Shown here one piece after another: positions 1-11,104 of a stretch of DNA of 64,000 bases (position 1 is its first letter; each line of letters opens with the position of its first letter). Source of the stretch: Deltaproteobacteria bacterium (GTDB taxonomy: Bacteria; Desulfobacterota; GWC2-55-46); NCBI GenBank assembly GCA_016234935.1, contig JACRNL010000011.1, positions 1 through 64,000 of the forward strand, given 5' to 3'. A model generated the notes under the pieces. The model saw only the letters and a list, made by a program, of their open reading frames with translations, was not told the DNA's origin and searched no databases. Made by a program: the position numbers and the translations under genes.

Positions 1-1193
1 CAAGTATGCCGGAGGGCGGGGAGATTACCATAAACGGCTCCACCGGAGAGGTTTTCAGGGGGGGGATGAGCCTCATAAAGCCCGAACTGCCGGCCTCATA
101 CAATACCATCATGAAGTGGGCCGACGAGATACGCACCATGAAGGTGAGGACGAACGTAGACACCCCGTATGACGCCGAGAGGGCCGTAAGCCTCGGCGCG
201 GAGGGTATCGGCCTTTGCAGGACGGAGCATATGTTCTTCGACACCGACGAAAGGCGCATCGCCATTCAGAGGATGATAGTCGCGGACGACGAGGAGACAA
301 GACGCAAATCCCTCGACATACTCCTTCCTTTTCAGAGAAAAGATTTTATAGGCATATTCAGGGCAATGGAAGGCAAGCCCGTCACCATACGCCTTATCGA
401 TCCGCCCCTCCATGAATTCGTCCCGCACACTGAAAACGAACAGAAGCATCTGGCGCAGATGATAGGCCAGCCGTTCCACGTCATTAAGAGGAAAATAGAC
501 AGGCTGCACGAGGCAAATCCCATGCTCGGACACAGGGGATGCCGTCTGTGCATCACCTATCCTGAGATACTCGAGATGCAGGTCAGGGCCGTGATGGAAG
601 CGGCCTGCGAGTGCAGGAAAAAGGGTGTGCACGTATTTCCCGAGATAATGCATCCGCTGGTCATTGACTCAAGGGAGCTTGCCATCCTTACGGACAGGAC
701 GCGCGCGGTGGCCGACGCCGTCATGAAGGAACACGAGGTGAAGATAAAATATCTCGTCGGGTCTATGATAGAAGTCCCCAGGGCGGCCCTGCTTGCCGAC
801 AGGTTGGCGGGCGTGGCCGAGTTCTTCTCTTTCGGCACGAACGACCTTACCCAGATGACGCTTGGAATGTCAAGGGACGACGCCGGAAGGTTTTTGCCGG
901 ATTACGTCGACGATAAAAAGTCCGGCATCCTCAGAGACGACCCGTTCCAGTCTCTGGACCAGGACGGGGTGGGCCTCCTGATAAAGATTGCCATTGAAAA
1001 GGGCAGAAAGGCGCGCCCCGGCATCAAGATAGGCATCTGCGGGGAGCACGGCGGAGACCCTGCCACGGTGGTATTTTGCCATATAAACGCATTTGACTAC
1101 GTCTCCTGCTCCCCGTTCAGGGTTCCGATAGCCCGCCTTGCCGCCGCGCAGGCCGCGCTAAGATTCCCTAAAAAGAAAAAAGGCAGGAAATAA
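1..1193 (+). CDS. ppdK: Pyruvate, phosphate dikinase, C-terminal part (5' end outside window)
   Basis: This is the PEP/pyruvate-binding TIM-barrel domain of pyruvate phosphate dikinase, which interconverts pyruvate, ATP and Pi with PEP, AMP and PPi. Visible family motifs are GIGLCRTEHMFF near the start, SMIEVPRAALLAD, FFSFGTNDLTQMTLGMSRDD, and GICGEHGGDP, which holds the catalytic cysteine close to the end. The reading frame is open to the left edge, so the nucleotide-binding and phosphohistidine domains lie outside the window. The reading frame ends at a TAA and is followed by a rho-independent terminator, so this gene closes its transcription unit. The enzyme may serve gluconeogenesis or PPi-linked glycolysis; the sequence here does not say which. 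Confidence 0.95.
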   Translation, partial: SMPEGGEITINGSTGEVFRGGMSLIKPELPASYNTIMKWADEIRTMKVRTNVDTPYDAERAVSLGAEGIGLCRTEHMFFDTDERRIAIQRMIVADDEETRRKSLDILLPFQRKDFIGIFRAMEGKPVTIRLIDPPLHEFVPHTENEQKHLAQMIGQPFHVIKRKIDRLHEANPMLGHRGCRLCITYPEILEMQVRAVMEAACECRKKGVHVFPEIMHPLVIDSRELAILTDRTRAVADAVMKEHEVKIKYLVGSMIEVPRAALLADRLAGVAEFFSFGTNDLTQMTLGMSRDDAGRFLPDYVDDKKSGILRDDPFQSLDQDGVGLLIKIAIEKGRKARPGIKIGICGEHGGDPATVVFCHINAFDYVSCSPFRVPIARLAAAQAALRFPKKKKGRK

Positions 1194-1256
1194 GCCGCGC
1201 TAAAAAAATTTTCAAAGGTCATGCGGTTCATGGCAAGGTTTATAAAGACAGTTAAA

Positions 1257-1300
1257 AGAAACGCTCTCCCCTTCTAACGGGGGAGAGCGTTTCTTTGCAG
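1257..1300 (+). terminator. Rho-independent terminator after ppdK
   Basis: A 15-bp perfect stem (AGAAACGCTCTCCCC and its complement) with a 7-nt loop ends in TTTCTTT. It separates ppdK from smc. Confidence 0.85.
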
Positions 1301-1361
1301 GCTAACACAATATGTGGTATCTTCGGTAGTTTTTAACCCGCCATGTTGTAGTTTTTTGCGC

Positions 1362-1390
1362 TTTACAATGGAATAAAATTCTGCTAACAT
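1362..1390 (+). promoter_or_regulatory. Probable smc promoter
   Basis: TTTACA (1362-1367), a 17-bp spacer and TAACAT (1385-1390), the latter preceded by TGC (extended -10). The predicted start of transcription is about 75 nt before the smc ATG. Confidence 0.5.
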
Positions 1391-1472
1391 TTGCTCTCAA
1401 ATTAGTCGCCTCCACCAATCTTTTTGCAAATAAGATAATCTATAAATAACAAGAGAGCATACATTTCCCTGA

Positions 1473-4400
1473 ATGAAGATAAAAAGGATCACGATACACG
1501 GCTTCAAGTCCTTCGTTGACAAGGTCACGCTGAACTTTTCCGTTGGCACGTCCGGCATAATAGGCCCGAACGGCTGCGGCAAGTCCAATATCGTCGACGC
1601 CATCCGCTGGGTCATCGGTGAGCAGAACGCAAGGCACCTGCGCGGCAAGAACATGGAAGACGTCATCTTCAACGGCAGCGACGTGCGTAAACCAATGGGC
1701 ATGGCCGAGGTCGTCCTGACCTTTTCAAACGACGACGGAACGGCGCCGGCCAGGTTTGTTGATTTCGCCGAGATAGAAGTCGCCCGCAGACTCTACCGTT
1801 CCGGCGAGAGCGAATATTACCTGAATAAAGTCCAGTGCCGTCTGCGCGACATAGTGGAACTTTTCACTGACACCGGCATCGGCGGCAGGGCCTATTCCAT
1901 CGTCGAGCAGGGACAGGTGGGTTGGTTAGTGAACGCCAAGCCCGAAGAAAGGCGCGTCATCTTCGAAGAGGCCGCCGGCATCAATAAGTTCAAGCACAAG
2001 AAAGAGGCCGCGCTCCGCAGGCTTGAGGCCACGAGGGAAAACCTCACAAGGGTCTCGGACATCATAAGCGAGGTAAAAAGGCAGCTCAATTCCCTGAACC
2101 GGCAGGCGAAAAAGGCCGAGCGGTACAAGGCGTTGAGGGATGAGTTCAAGGACGTGGATTTAAAGATATCGTCAATGGAGTTCGCCCGCATGGAGCTTTC
2201 CTTAAGCGACATGACAAAGCGCCTTGAAGGCATAAAGGACAGCGAGATAGAGCTTAATGCCGGCATAACTGCCAAGGATGCCGCCTTTGGCGGGATAAAA
2301 TTAGATTACCTCAATGCCGAAAACGAATTCAAGAACGCGAGGGAGAAGGTATTCGGCCTTGAAAAGGCTGTCCAGTCCGAAGAGCACGCGTTCCAGCTGA
2401 CAAGCGCGCGCATAGAGGAGATTAACCGCGACGCCCAAAGGCTCTCCCGTGAGGTAGACGAACTTTTACGCGGCAAAGATGCGGCCGCTTCCGATATTGA
2501 AAGATTAAAAACCGCCATTGACGAGCATGCCCGTTTGACCGAGGACGGGACAAAGAAGGCCATTGAGAACGGTGAAAGGCTTGACGCGGTCTCGAGGACG
2601 CTCAGGGAAAAAGAGGCGCTTGAGAGGCAGGAGAATACTGAATCATTAAAGCTCAGCGCCAGGGCCGCCGACATCAGGCACGCCCTTCAGACCTGCTTGA
2701 AGGACGAGGATTACCACAGGGTGAAAGAGGCCAGGGCAAAGGCCGAGCTCGAAGATGTTTTAAAGGCCCTTGCGTCAAAGGAAGAGCCGCAACGCGGCCT
2801 CAGGGACGCGTTGCAGGCGGCGAAAGATAAAAAAAGCGCCGAGGAGGCCTCTGCCGCCGAGGTGAAGTCAAGGCTTGAACTCCTTGAAAAGGCCGCAGCC
2901 GCCAAAGAAGAGGATTTCCGCGCGTTAAAAGACAACCATGCAAGATCTTCGGCGCGTCTTTCGTCCCTTGAGGAGATGGAAAAAAGCCTTGAGAACATAG
3001 GCGCCGGCGCCAAGGCCATCCTCAGAAAGGAAGATAAGAACGGCGTCCTCGGCCTTCTTGCCGACGTTATAGAGACGAACCCGGGTTATGAAAAGGCCGT
3101 TGAGGCGGTCATGGGCGAGAGGCTTCAGTATGTCATCGTCGAGAGCCATCGCGAGGGCATGGAGGCGGTTGAGTACCTGAAGTCCACAGGCTCCGGCAGG
3201 GGATCGTTCGTGCCGGTTAAAGACGCCCGTCCCTTCGGCGCCCCCGTGCTTGAGGCTGCCGCGTTTTCGCATCGTTTTAGCGCTTTGGGCGCAAGGGAGC
3301 TGATTGGCGAGGTCAGGATAAAAGACGGCTACCACGGCATAGTAAACTTTCTCCTCGGCGACGCGGTTGTTGTGGATGAGCTTAAGACGGCGCTGGAGCT
3401 GTGGAATGAAAACAGCCTGCCCAGCAAGACCATCGCCACGCTGTCCGGCGAGGTCGTGGACGCGCAGGGCGTCATCACAGGCGGCGCGGCCACAGGCTTT
3501 CAGGGCATACTCCAGAAAAGGAGCGAGATAAAGAACACAAAGGCCGCGGTAACGGAACTTGGCGAAAGACTTCCGGCGCTTGAGGCCGAGTTGAGGGCCG
3601 CCGAGAGCGGGATTGCCGGGGCCAAAGCCCGGCTTGAGGAGTTCAGGGAGGGTTTTCACGCCATAGAGATAGAGCGGGTGGGCCTTGAGGCCGAGCTTAA
3701 AAGGCAGGAGGCCGATTCTTTAAGGCTCTCCGGCGCCAGGGACGCCCTTATGACCGAGGTCGAAGATGCCGCGTCAAAGATGACCGCCGTAGCCGCGAAA
3801 AAAGCGGAGCTTTCAGCCGAGCGGGACGCCGTTGAAAAGGATCTCGCCGCAAGGGGAGAGAAGATTTCCGAGATACGCAAAGAGCTTGCCGCGGTCGCCG
3901 TCCAAAAGGAAAAGATAAACGAAGAGCACACTGGGGTTCGTATCGCCCTTGCGCAGGCAAAGGAGCGGCTTGACGCGCTTAAAAAAGAGCTTGTCCGGCA
4001 GGAAAGAGCCGCGGCTGACATCCAGGCAAGGGGCGCCGTTAGGCGGGAGCAGATAGATGCCGGCAGAGCCGAGGCAGGGGAAAAGGCAAAGGCCGCCGAA
4101 GGCATTAAGGCCCGCGTCGAAGGGCTTTTGAAGGAGATAGACGGCGCGAAAAAGGGCGAGGTTGAAAGGAATGAAGAGCTCAGCGTCCTGACGGGCCGCA
4201 TGAACGCGATAGAGGCCGAGATAACGGGCTTGAAGGAAAGGCTTTCCGAATGCGCCGAGCTGAGGGGCGAGCTGACAATAGAGATAAGGGAAACGGAGCT
4301 TGGCCTCTCAAACCACGCGGAAAAGGTCACGGAGAAGTATGGGATAGACATAAGAAACGCCGCGCCGCCGGAAGAAGGCGCGGACAAGACGGCCCTTGGC

Positions 4401-5027
4401 GCGCTAAGGGATGAGCTGAGGGAAAAGATGCACGCGCTCGGAGAGGTGAGCCTGTCGGCCCTTGAAGAGTTCAACGACCTTGAAAGGAGGCACGATTTCC
4501 TTCTTGAACAGCAGGCCGACCTGACAAAGTCCGTTGACAGCCTCATGGGCGCGATAACGCGCATCAACCGCACCACGCGGGAGAGGTTCCAGACGGCATT
4601 TGACGAGATAAATAAGAAGTTCTCCGAGAACTTCCCGAGGTTCTTCAGCGGCGGGCGCGCCGAGCTGAGGCTCACCGAATCCGACGACGTGCTTGAGGCG
4701 GGAGTGGAGATAGCCGCGCAGCCTCCGGGCAAGAGGCTCCAGAACATCGCGCTTCTTTCCGGCGGCGAAAAGGCCCTGACGGCGACCTCTCTGATATTTT
4801 CCATCTTCCTCATAAAGCCGAGTCCGTTTTGCCTGCTCGACGAGGTTGACGCGCCGCTTGACGACGCCAACATAGACAGGTTCAACGTCTTCGTTAAGGA
4901 GATGTCCGCCATCACGCAGTTCCTTCTCATTACGCATAACAAAAGGACTATGGAAATGGCCGACGCTCTCTACGGCATCACCATGCAGGAGCCGGGCGTG
5001 TCGAAGATAGTCACCGTCAGGTTTTAA
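1473..5027 (+). CDS. smc: Chromosome segregation protein SMC
   Basis: Full-length SMC ATPase (1184 aa) that compacts and segregates the chromosome, normally with ScpA and ScpB. The N-terminal Walker A is GPNGCGKSNI near residue 30. Two long Glu/Lys/Ala-rich coiled-coil arms flank a hinge at about residues 510-670. The C-terminal ABC signature LLSGGEKALTA and Walker B region FCLLDEVDAPLDD follow. The length matches the family. The ATG has only a weak purine-rich ribosome site. No scpA or scpB is in the window. A long open frame on the opposite strand is a composition shadow of the coiled coil. Confidence 0.97.
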   Translation: MKIKRITIHGFKSFVDKVTLNFSVGTSGIIGPNGCGKSNIVDAIRWVIGEQNARHLRGKNMEDVIFNGSDVRKPMGMAEVVLTFSNDDGTAPARFVDFAEIEVARRLYRSGESEYYLNKVQCRLRDIVELFTDTGIGGRAYSIVEQGQVGWLVNAKPEERRVIFEEAAGINKFKHKKEAALRRLEATRENLTRVSDIISEVKRQLNSLNRQAKKAERYKALRDEFKDVDLKISSMEFARMELSLSDMTKRLEGIKDSEIELNAGITAKDAAFGGIKLDYLNAENEFKNAREKVFGLEKAVQSEEHAFQLTSARIEEINRDAQRLSREVDELLRGKDAAASDIERLKTAIDEHARLTEDGTKKAIENGERLDAVSRTLREKEALERQENTESLKLSARAADIRHALQTCLKDEDYHRVKEARAKAELEDVLKALASKEEPQRGLRDALQAAKDKKSAEEASAAEVKSRLELLEKAAAAKEEDFRALKDNHARSSARLSSLEEMEKSLENIGAGAKAILRKEDKNGVLGLLADVIETNPGYEKAVEAVMGERLQYVIVESHREGMEAVEYLKSTGSGRGSFVPVKDARPFGAPVLEAAAFSHRFSALGARELIGEVRIKDGYHGIVNFLLGDAVVVDELKTALELWNENSLPSKTIATLSGEVVDAQGVITGGAATGFQGILQKRSEIKNTKAAVTELGERLPALEAELRAAESGIAGAKARLEEFREGFHAIEIERVGLEAELKRQEADSLRLSGARDALMTEVEDAASKMTAVAAKKAELSAERDAVEKDLAARGEKISEIRKELAAVAVQKEKINEEHTGVRIALAQAKERLDALKKELVRQERAAADIQARGAVRREQIDAGRAEAGEKAKAAEGIKARVEGLLKEIDGAKKGEVERNEELSVLTGRMNAIEAEITGLKERLSECAELRGELTIEIRETELGLSNHAEKVTEKYGIDIRNAAPPEEGADKTALGALRDELREKMHALGEVSLSALEEFNDLERRHDFLLEQQADLTKSVDSLMGAITRINRTTRERFQTAFDEINKKFSENFPRFFSGGRAELRLTESDDVLEAGVEIAAQPPGKRLQNIALLSGGEKALTATSLIFSIFLIKPSPFCLLDEVDAPLDDANIDRFNVFVKEMSAITQFLLITHNKRTMEMADALYGITMQEPGVSKIVTVRF

Positions 5028-5139
5028 CGCTTAGAGGGGACATAATCGCCGTGCTAACACATTTTAACAGTTAGCAATTGACAACAGGGCCGCATGGAGA
5101 GAAAATAAGGCATTAAAGGCCGTTAACGGAGCATGGAAG

Positions 5140-5499
5140 ATGTCCTTTGACATTATCTTGAAAGAGCTGGCAACGACCGTCGGGGCCGAGGGCGCGATAA
5201 TGCTCGACTATGACGCCGAGATGGTCGCCGCCTTCTCGGAGTCAACCACGAGCGACATCGGCCTCATCGGCGCGCACCACGCGGTCATCTTCAACATAAT
5301 AAAGAACATCTCCTCTGAAAAGGGCGGCAAGGTAGAGGTAAAGTCCGTCGTCGTCACCACAGGGACGAACAAGCTTATCATCACCGCCATTAAGGACGGC
5401 TACTGCCTCGTGCTGGCAATGGACAAGGCAAAATCCACGGGACTGGCCCTCCTTGAGTCTGAAAAGGCAATAAAGAAACTGGAAGAGGAGATGGGCTGA
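5140..5499 (+). CDS. Roadblock/LC7 domain protein
   Basis: A 119-aa single-domain protein of the roadblock/LC7 (MglB-like) type. It has alternating helices and strands, starts MSFDIILKELATTVGAEGA and contains the typical strand GAIMLDYDAEMVAAF. Members of this family usually dimerise and regulate small Ras-like GTPases such as MglA or act in polarity and gliding. No MglA-type GTPase is in the window, so the partner is unknown. GGAG lies about 10 nt before the ATG. It follows smc by 112 bp and may be transcribed with it. Confidence 0.75.
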   Translation: MSFDIILKELATTVGAEGAIMLDYDAEMVAAFSESTTSDIGLIGAHHAVIFNIIKNISSEKGGKVEVKSVVVTTGTNKLIITAIKDGYCLVLAMDKAKSTGLALLESEKAIKKLEEEMG

Positions 5500-5534
5500 C
5501 CGCTAAAAAACATCGTTTCGTTAAATTATTTTTA

Positions 5535-5693
5535 GCAGGGCGCTGAAAAACTAATATACTCGCGCAGGCTGCCCAAAAAGCCTCAGATACAAGGCGTCGA
5601 GGAGCGAGGAATGAGGCGTATTTTTGGATACGCCGTTCGTTCCGAGCGACGAAGACAACACAGTAGATGAGGCTTTTTCAGCAGCCTGTTAGT
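5535..5693. repeat. Family R1 palindromic intergenic repeat, full copy
   Basis: About 160 bp bounded by GCTGAAAAACTAATA on the left and CTTTTTCAGCAGCCTG on the right. The core contains GTCGAGGAGCGAGGAATGAG and the small hairpin GGCGTATTTTTGGATACGCC. A reverse-oriented relative lies at 30641-30790, a core-less one at 36763-36813 and fragments near 10251 and 52033. It fills most of the 272-bp gap between the roadblock gene and the YkuK-like gene. No coding potential is seen. Confidence 0.8.
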
Positions 5694-5772
5694 AATATTC
5701 TTTTAGACGCAAGCAACTGCTCGGCAAGTTAAGCGCATTTCTGGGAATCTGCCGCAAAAGGATTTTTGGCTA

Positions 5773-6282
5773 ATGGACTGGCAAACACCGCCGGAGGAAA
5801 ACGGCTTGCACAGGGACTTCATAAGCCCGACGTTCGGACGCCTCACGCTCGATGAAATGTTCGGCCGGGCCGTCGAATACATCTATTCAGACCCATCCCG
5901 CAAGTATAATCTCATCATAGGAACAGACTCCTTCGTCAACACGGAAACCCTCTTCGTAAGCGCGGTCGTCATCCACAGGGTGGGCAACGGCGGGCGGTAT
6001 TTTTACAGCAGGAACCGCAGGAAGAAGACAGGCGGCATGCGTCACAGGCTGCTTTACGAGGCGACCATGTCCATCGAGCTTGCCACCATCATCAGGACGA
6101 AGCTCAATGAAAACGGCTTTAAGAAGCTCCCTGTTGAAATACATCTCGACGTGGGCGGCAACGGCGCCAGCAGGGAAATAATCCGCGAGGTCGTGGGCAT
6201 GGTCACCGGCTCCGGTTACGCGGCCAGGACCAAGCCAGACTCCTTCGGCGCGACAAAGGTCGCCGACCGCCACTCCAAGTAA
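5773..6282 (+). CDS. YkuK-family (DUF458) ribonuclease H-like protein
   Basis: A 169-aa protein matching the YkuK/DUF458 family. These are small RNase H-like-fold proteins of unclear biochemical role. Characteristic segments are FISPTFGRLTLDEMF near the N-terminus, IIGTDSFV (the acidic strand), a basic FYSRNRRKKTGGMRHRLLYE block and IHLDVGGNGASREIIREV, then KPDSFGATKVADRHSK at the end. It starts with ATG but has no convincing Shine-Dalgarno sequence. It stands alone, after an R1 repeat and before a flavin reductase gene. Confidence 0.8.
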   Translation: MDWQTPPEENGLHRDFISPTFGRLTLDEMFGRAVEYIYSDPSRKYNLIIGTDSFVNTETLFVSAVVIHRVGNGGRYFYSRNRRKKTGGMRHRLLYEATMSIELATIIRTKLNENGFKKLPVEIHLDVGGNGASREIIREVVGMVTGSGYAARTKPDSFGATKVADRHSK

Positions 6283-6431
6283 GCCTGGCAGGTAAAAAAC
6301 AGGCTGTTTTTGTTGGACGGATTGCGCGGAGCAATTCATGTCAATAGGGCGGGGAGGAATTGCGATGTTTCTGCGCGGGGACGCGCCTGAATATCCGGTA
6401 CTGTTTTTTTACAAAAGGAGACCGCTGCAAA

Positions 6432-6905
6432 ATGACTATCAAACCGGAACTGTCCCTCGCGCTTCGCAGGATAATCCACGGCGTCTACATCATAAGCACT
6501 AAAAATGAAGGGAAGGTCAATGCAATGACGGCCGCGTGGGTGGCGCGCGCCTCGTTCGAGCCGCCGCTCATCACCGTCGCCATAGGCAACACCCGCCACT
6601 CGCACGAGATGATAAAAAGCTCAGGCATCTTCGCCGTCAACGTCCTCAGCGTTGAAAATATCATGCTCGGCAAGCACTTCGGCCTTAAAACCGGCAAAAA
6701 GACCGACAAGTTCGCGGACATGGACTATGACGTGAAGGCTACAGGCTCGCCGATTCTCAAGGACTGCACCGCGTGGCTGGACTGCAAGGTGGTCTCAAGC
6801 ATCGAAGCCGGCGACCACACCATCTTCATCGGCGAATGTCTCGACGGCGGCGTCATGAGGGAGGCCGATACGCTTATTTATGATAAGGAGAAGTTTTACA
6901 GGTAG
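6432..6905 (+). CDS. Flavin reductase-like FMN-binding protein
   Basis: A 157-aa split-barrel protein of the flavin reductase domain family, likely binding FMN and reducing flavin or serving as an electron carrier. Typical features are RRIIHGVYIISTKNEGKVNAM at the N-terminus, SFEPPLITVAIGNTRHSHEMI, SGIFAVNVLS and a C-terminal FIGECLDGG strand. The start was set at 6432 because AAGGAG lies about 10 nt upstream; an in-frame ATG at 6360 lacks a ribosome site and adds nothing conserved. It converges with ligA. Confidence 0.85.
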   Translation: MTIKPELSLALRRIIHGVYIISTKNEGKVNAMTAAWVARASFEPPLITVAIGNTRHSHEMIKSSGIFAVNVLSVENIMLGKHFGLKTGKKTDKFADMDYDVKATGSPILKDCTAWLDCKVVSSIEAGDHTIFIGECLDGGVMREADTLIYDKEKFYR

Positions 6906-6978
6906 GAAGGATGGACTTATTTACATACTGCTCTCTTTTCCTGCTGATGTTCGATTAAGATGTCATATTCGGTCATGC

Positions 6979-9018
<2,040 letters not shown>

Positions 9019-9065
9019 TTAACATATGAAAGCAAGCAGGTCAAATCCGCCTTTCTCGAAAGAAA

Positions 9066-9098
9066 GGCGCTGCGCACGAGGCTAAAGCCTCGCGCTGC
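9066..9098. repeat. Family R2 hairpin overlapping the 3' end of the HDAC gene
   Basis: CGAGGCTAAAGCCTCG flanked by GCGCTGCG and GCGCTGC. The element supplies the last codons and the stop of the leftward deacetylase gene, so the repeat is partly coding. Confidence 0.7.
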
Positions 9099-10215
9099 TT
9101 TTTATCATCGGCAAGACCTCTTTCAGCAGGTAATCAATATCATTTTGTATAAGCGCAAGGGTCTCTTGTTTGAAAGGCAGGGGTTTTATCGGTTCATCCC
9201 TTAGGAACTTCGACCTGAAGATGTCGGAATTTTTTTGAAGAAAATCATCCGGTATGGTTTCAGGCGGTTCCATGTCGTTCATTATCGTCCAGGCGAGCGT
9301 CCATGCGCGCGCTACGTTTGAAAGGTCATAGCCGCCGCCGCCGAGGGCAACCCACGGGATGTTAAATGACTTAAAGCTCCTGACCATCCGTTCAAAGCCG
9401 TTCGTGGTCAGGCTGAGATGAGTAATGGGGTCGGTGTCAAAGGTGTCAACGCCGAGCTGGGTTACGAGGATGTCGGGCTTAAAGGCCTCAATAAAGGGCG
9501 GGACTATTCTGTTAAACGCATTCGTGAATACGGCGTCGCCGGTCTCAGGCGGCAGTGGCAGGTTCACAGAATAACCCCTGCCTTTGCCCGCGCCAATGTC
9601 GGTGGCAAAGCCTGTGCCGGGAAAGAGCCAGTTGCCGTTTTCGTGAATCGAGATTGTCAGAACTTTATCCGAATCGTAAAAGGCGTATTCCACGCCGTCG
9701 CCGTGGTGGGCGTCTATGTCAACGTATGCGACCCTCTTGCCGAGGCCGGCGAGGTATTTTATGGCAATGGCGGCGTCGTTTATGTAGCAAAAGCCGGACG
9801 CCCTTGAAGGCATGGCATGGTGCAGGCCTCCGGCGACGTTGAAGGCGATGTCAGCCTCGTCCGTTGCGACTGCCTCAGCCGCCTGAAGGGACGCGCCGGC
9901 GGAAAGGCAAGACCAGTCGTAGACGCCTTTGAACACGGGGTTGTCGCCCAGGCCAAGCCCGTGGGAGGGGCCGTCAATTGGAATGATGCCGGTGTTGGCC
10001 TCTTTAAGCGCCTTTATGTATTCAAGAGTATGAAAGAGGAGAAGCTCTTTTCTTGAGGCTTGGCGCGCTTCGATGATGTTTGATGAAGGCAGGGCGTCAA
10101 GGCCGAGCGCCTTGATAAGCTCAAATGTGAGTTTCAGCCTTACGGGCCTCATGGGATGGCCCGCGCTGTATGCGTATGAGCCGAAGTTGCCGGAGTAGAT
10201 GAAGGCGGTCTTCAT
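9082..10215 (-). CDS. Histone deacetylase-family (AcuC-like) protein
   Basis: A zinc-dependent class I/II HDAC-fold amidohydrolase, probably acting on acetyl-lysine or acetylated small molecules. Visible are GGLHHA, FCYINDAAIAIKYL, the metal-binding core VAYVDIDAHHGDGVEYAFY, ISIHENGNWLFPGTG, and LVTQLGVDTFDTDPITHL followed by ALGGGGYD. Start was set at the ATG giving MKTAFIYSGNFG, the usual family start; upstream in-frame sequence is repeat-derived. GGAGG lies about 19 nt upstream, which is long, so a CTG between them cannot be excluded. The C-terminus KSSARL is encoded by an R2 repeat. No acetyl-CoA synthetase or acuA gene is adjacent. Confidence 0.85.
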   Translation of the reverse strand: MKTAFIYSGNFGSYAYSAGHPMRPVRLKLTFELIKALGLDALPSSNIIEARQASRKELLLFHTLEYIKALKEANTGIIPIDGPSHGLGLGDNPVFKGVYDWSCLSAGASLQAAEAVATDEADIAFNVAGGLHHAMPSRASGFCYINDAAIAIKYLAGLGKRVAYVDIDAHHGDGVEYAFYDSDKVLTISIHENGNWLFPGTGFATDIGAGKGRGYSVNLPLPPETGDAVFTNAFNRIVPPFIEAFKPDILVTQLGVDTFDTDPITHLSLTTNGFERMVRSFKSFNIPWVALGGGGYDLSNVARAWTLAWTIMNDMEPPETIPDDFLQKNSDIFRSKFLRDEPIKPLPFKQETLALIQNDIDYLLKEVLPMIKSSARL

Positions 10216-10250
10216 ATGCTTTGGCAGGGCAAGACCTCCGAAAGCGGTTG

Positions 10251-10404
10251 GCAGGCTGTTCGAAAAAAACTCTCCGTTGCGAAGGCTGCGGCGCTCGGAA
10301 CGAACGGCGCACATAAAATTACGTCTCACACCATGCGGCATTTTGAAACGTAGTGCGAGGCTTTAGCCTCGCACTACGTTTTGATGGTTTTTCAGCAACC
10401 TGCC
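10251..10404. repeat. Diverged R1 repeat with an R2 hairpin nested inside
   Basis: Bounded by GCAGGCTGTTCGAAAA and TTTTTCAGCAACCTGCC, with the R1 core element GCTCGGAACGAACGGCG. Inside, at 10353-10380, is the perfect R2 hairpin GTAGTGCGAGGC / GCCTCGCACTAC. It lies between the MetV-like and HDAC genes. Confidence 0.7.
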
Positions 10405-10413
10405 AACGTCACC

Positions 10414-11100
10414 TTACTTTTTTTCCGGTTTTTTTACGATTTCCCGCTCGTAGGAGCGCAGGAACGTCTTCCTTGGCTTTACGTTGTTTGCGTGCGATTT
10501 GGGCGGGCGCACCTTTTTCATGAGATGCAGTCTGCCCTGCTCTTTGAGGCGGTTGTAGATTCTGACCCACGCGCACGGCTGGGCCGTGTCTACTTCGCAC
10601 ATGCCGTCCGCCACGCCGCCGCATGGGCCGTTCAAAAGGCCCTTGGGGCACTCGGTGTGCGGGCAGATGCCGCCCGTGTCGGCAAGCACGCATTCGCCGC
10701 ACATTGCGCAGCCTTCAAGGAAGCGGCCGAACCTTTCGACGGTGGCCAGATAGAGCGAATCAAGCGCGGGAATAACCGGCGTTGCCTCCGGCGCCACGTC
10801 CGCCACCGTGCGAACGCCCGCGCCGCAGGCGAGCACAAGCAGCGCATCCGCGGATGCTATCTCGCCGCGGCCCTTGAACTCTTTTACGATATACTGCCTG
10901 TAGCACGTGACCTCCGGCAGAGAAGACCCGGTAACCTTAATGCCGTTTTCCTCAAGCAGGGCCTTCATCTCGTCAAGTTCTTTTTTTCCGCCCGTTGAAC
11001 ACTGTTCGGCGCAGGTGTCGCAACCGAAGAGAAATACGCTTTTTGACCCTTTAAGCGCGTCAAGGATGTCTTTAGCTGCCTTTTTTTTTGTGATGATCAT
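10414..11100 (-). CDS. metV: MetV-like methylene-tetrahydrofolate reductase C-terminal domain protein
   Basis: A 228-aa cysteine-rich protein matching the methylene-THF reductase C-terminal (MetV) family. In acetogens MetV binds MetF and helps to reduce methylene-THF in the Wood-Ljungdahl methyl branch. The Cys clusters are FLFGCDTCAEQCSTGG near residue 25 and GCAMCGECVLADTGGICPHT followed by ECPKGLLNGPCGGVADGMCE toward the C-terminus, giving room for iron-sulfur or zinc sites. It lies 4 bp downstream of folD and is surely cotranscribed, placing it in C1-folate metabolism. MetF itself is not in the window. Confidence 0.82.
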   Translation of the reverse strand: MIITKKKAAKDILDALKGSKSVFLFGCDTCAEQCSTGGKKELDEMKALLEENGIKVTGSSLPEVTCYRQYIVKEFKGRGEIASADALLVLACGAGVRTVADVAPEATPVIPALDSLYLATVERFGRFLEGCAMCGECVLADTGGICPHTECPKGLLNGPCGGVADGMCEVDTAQPCAWVRIYNRLKEQGRLHLMKKVRPPKSHANNVKPRKTFLRSYEREIVKKPEKK

Positions 11101-11104
11101 GGTT

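Noticed and set aside
3656-4942. 428-residue open frame on the minus strand inside smc
   Set aside because: Its Ser/Arg-rich composition is the complement of Glu/Lys/Ala coiled-coil codons in smc; no ribosome site or known domain.
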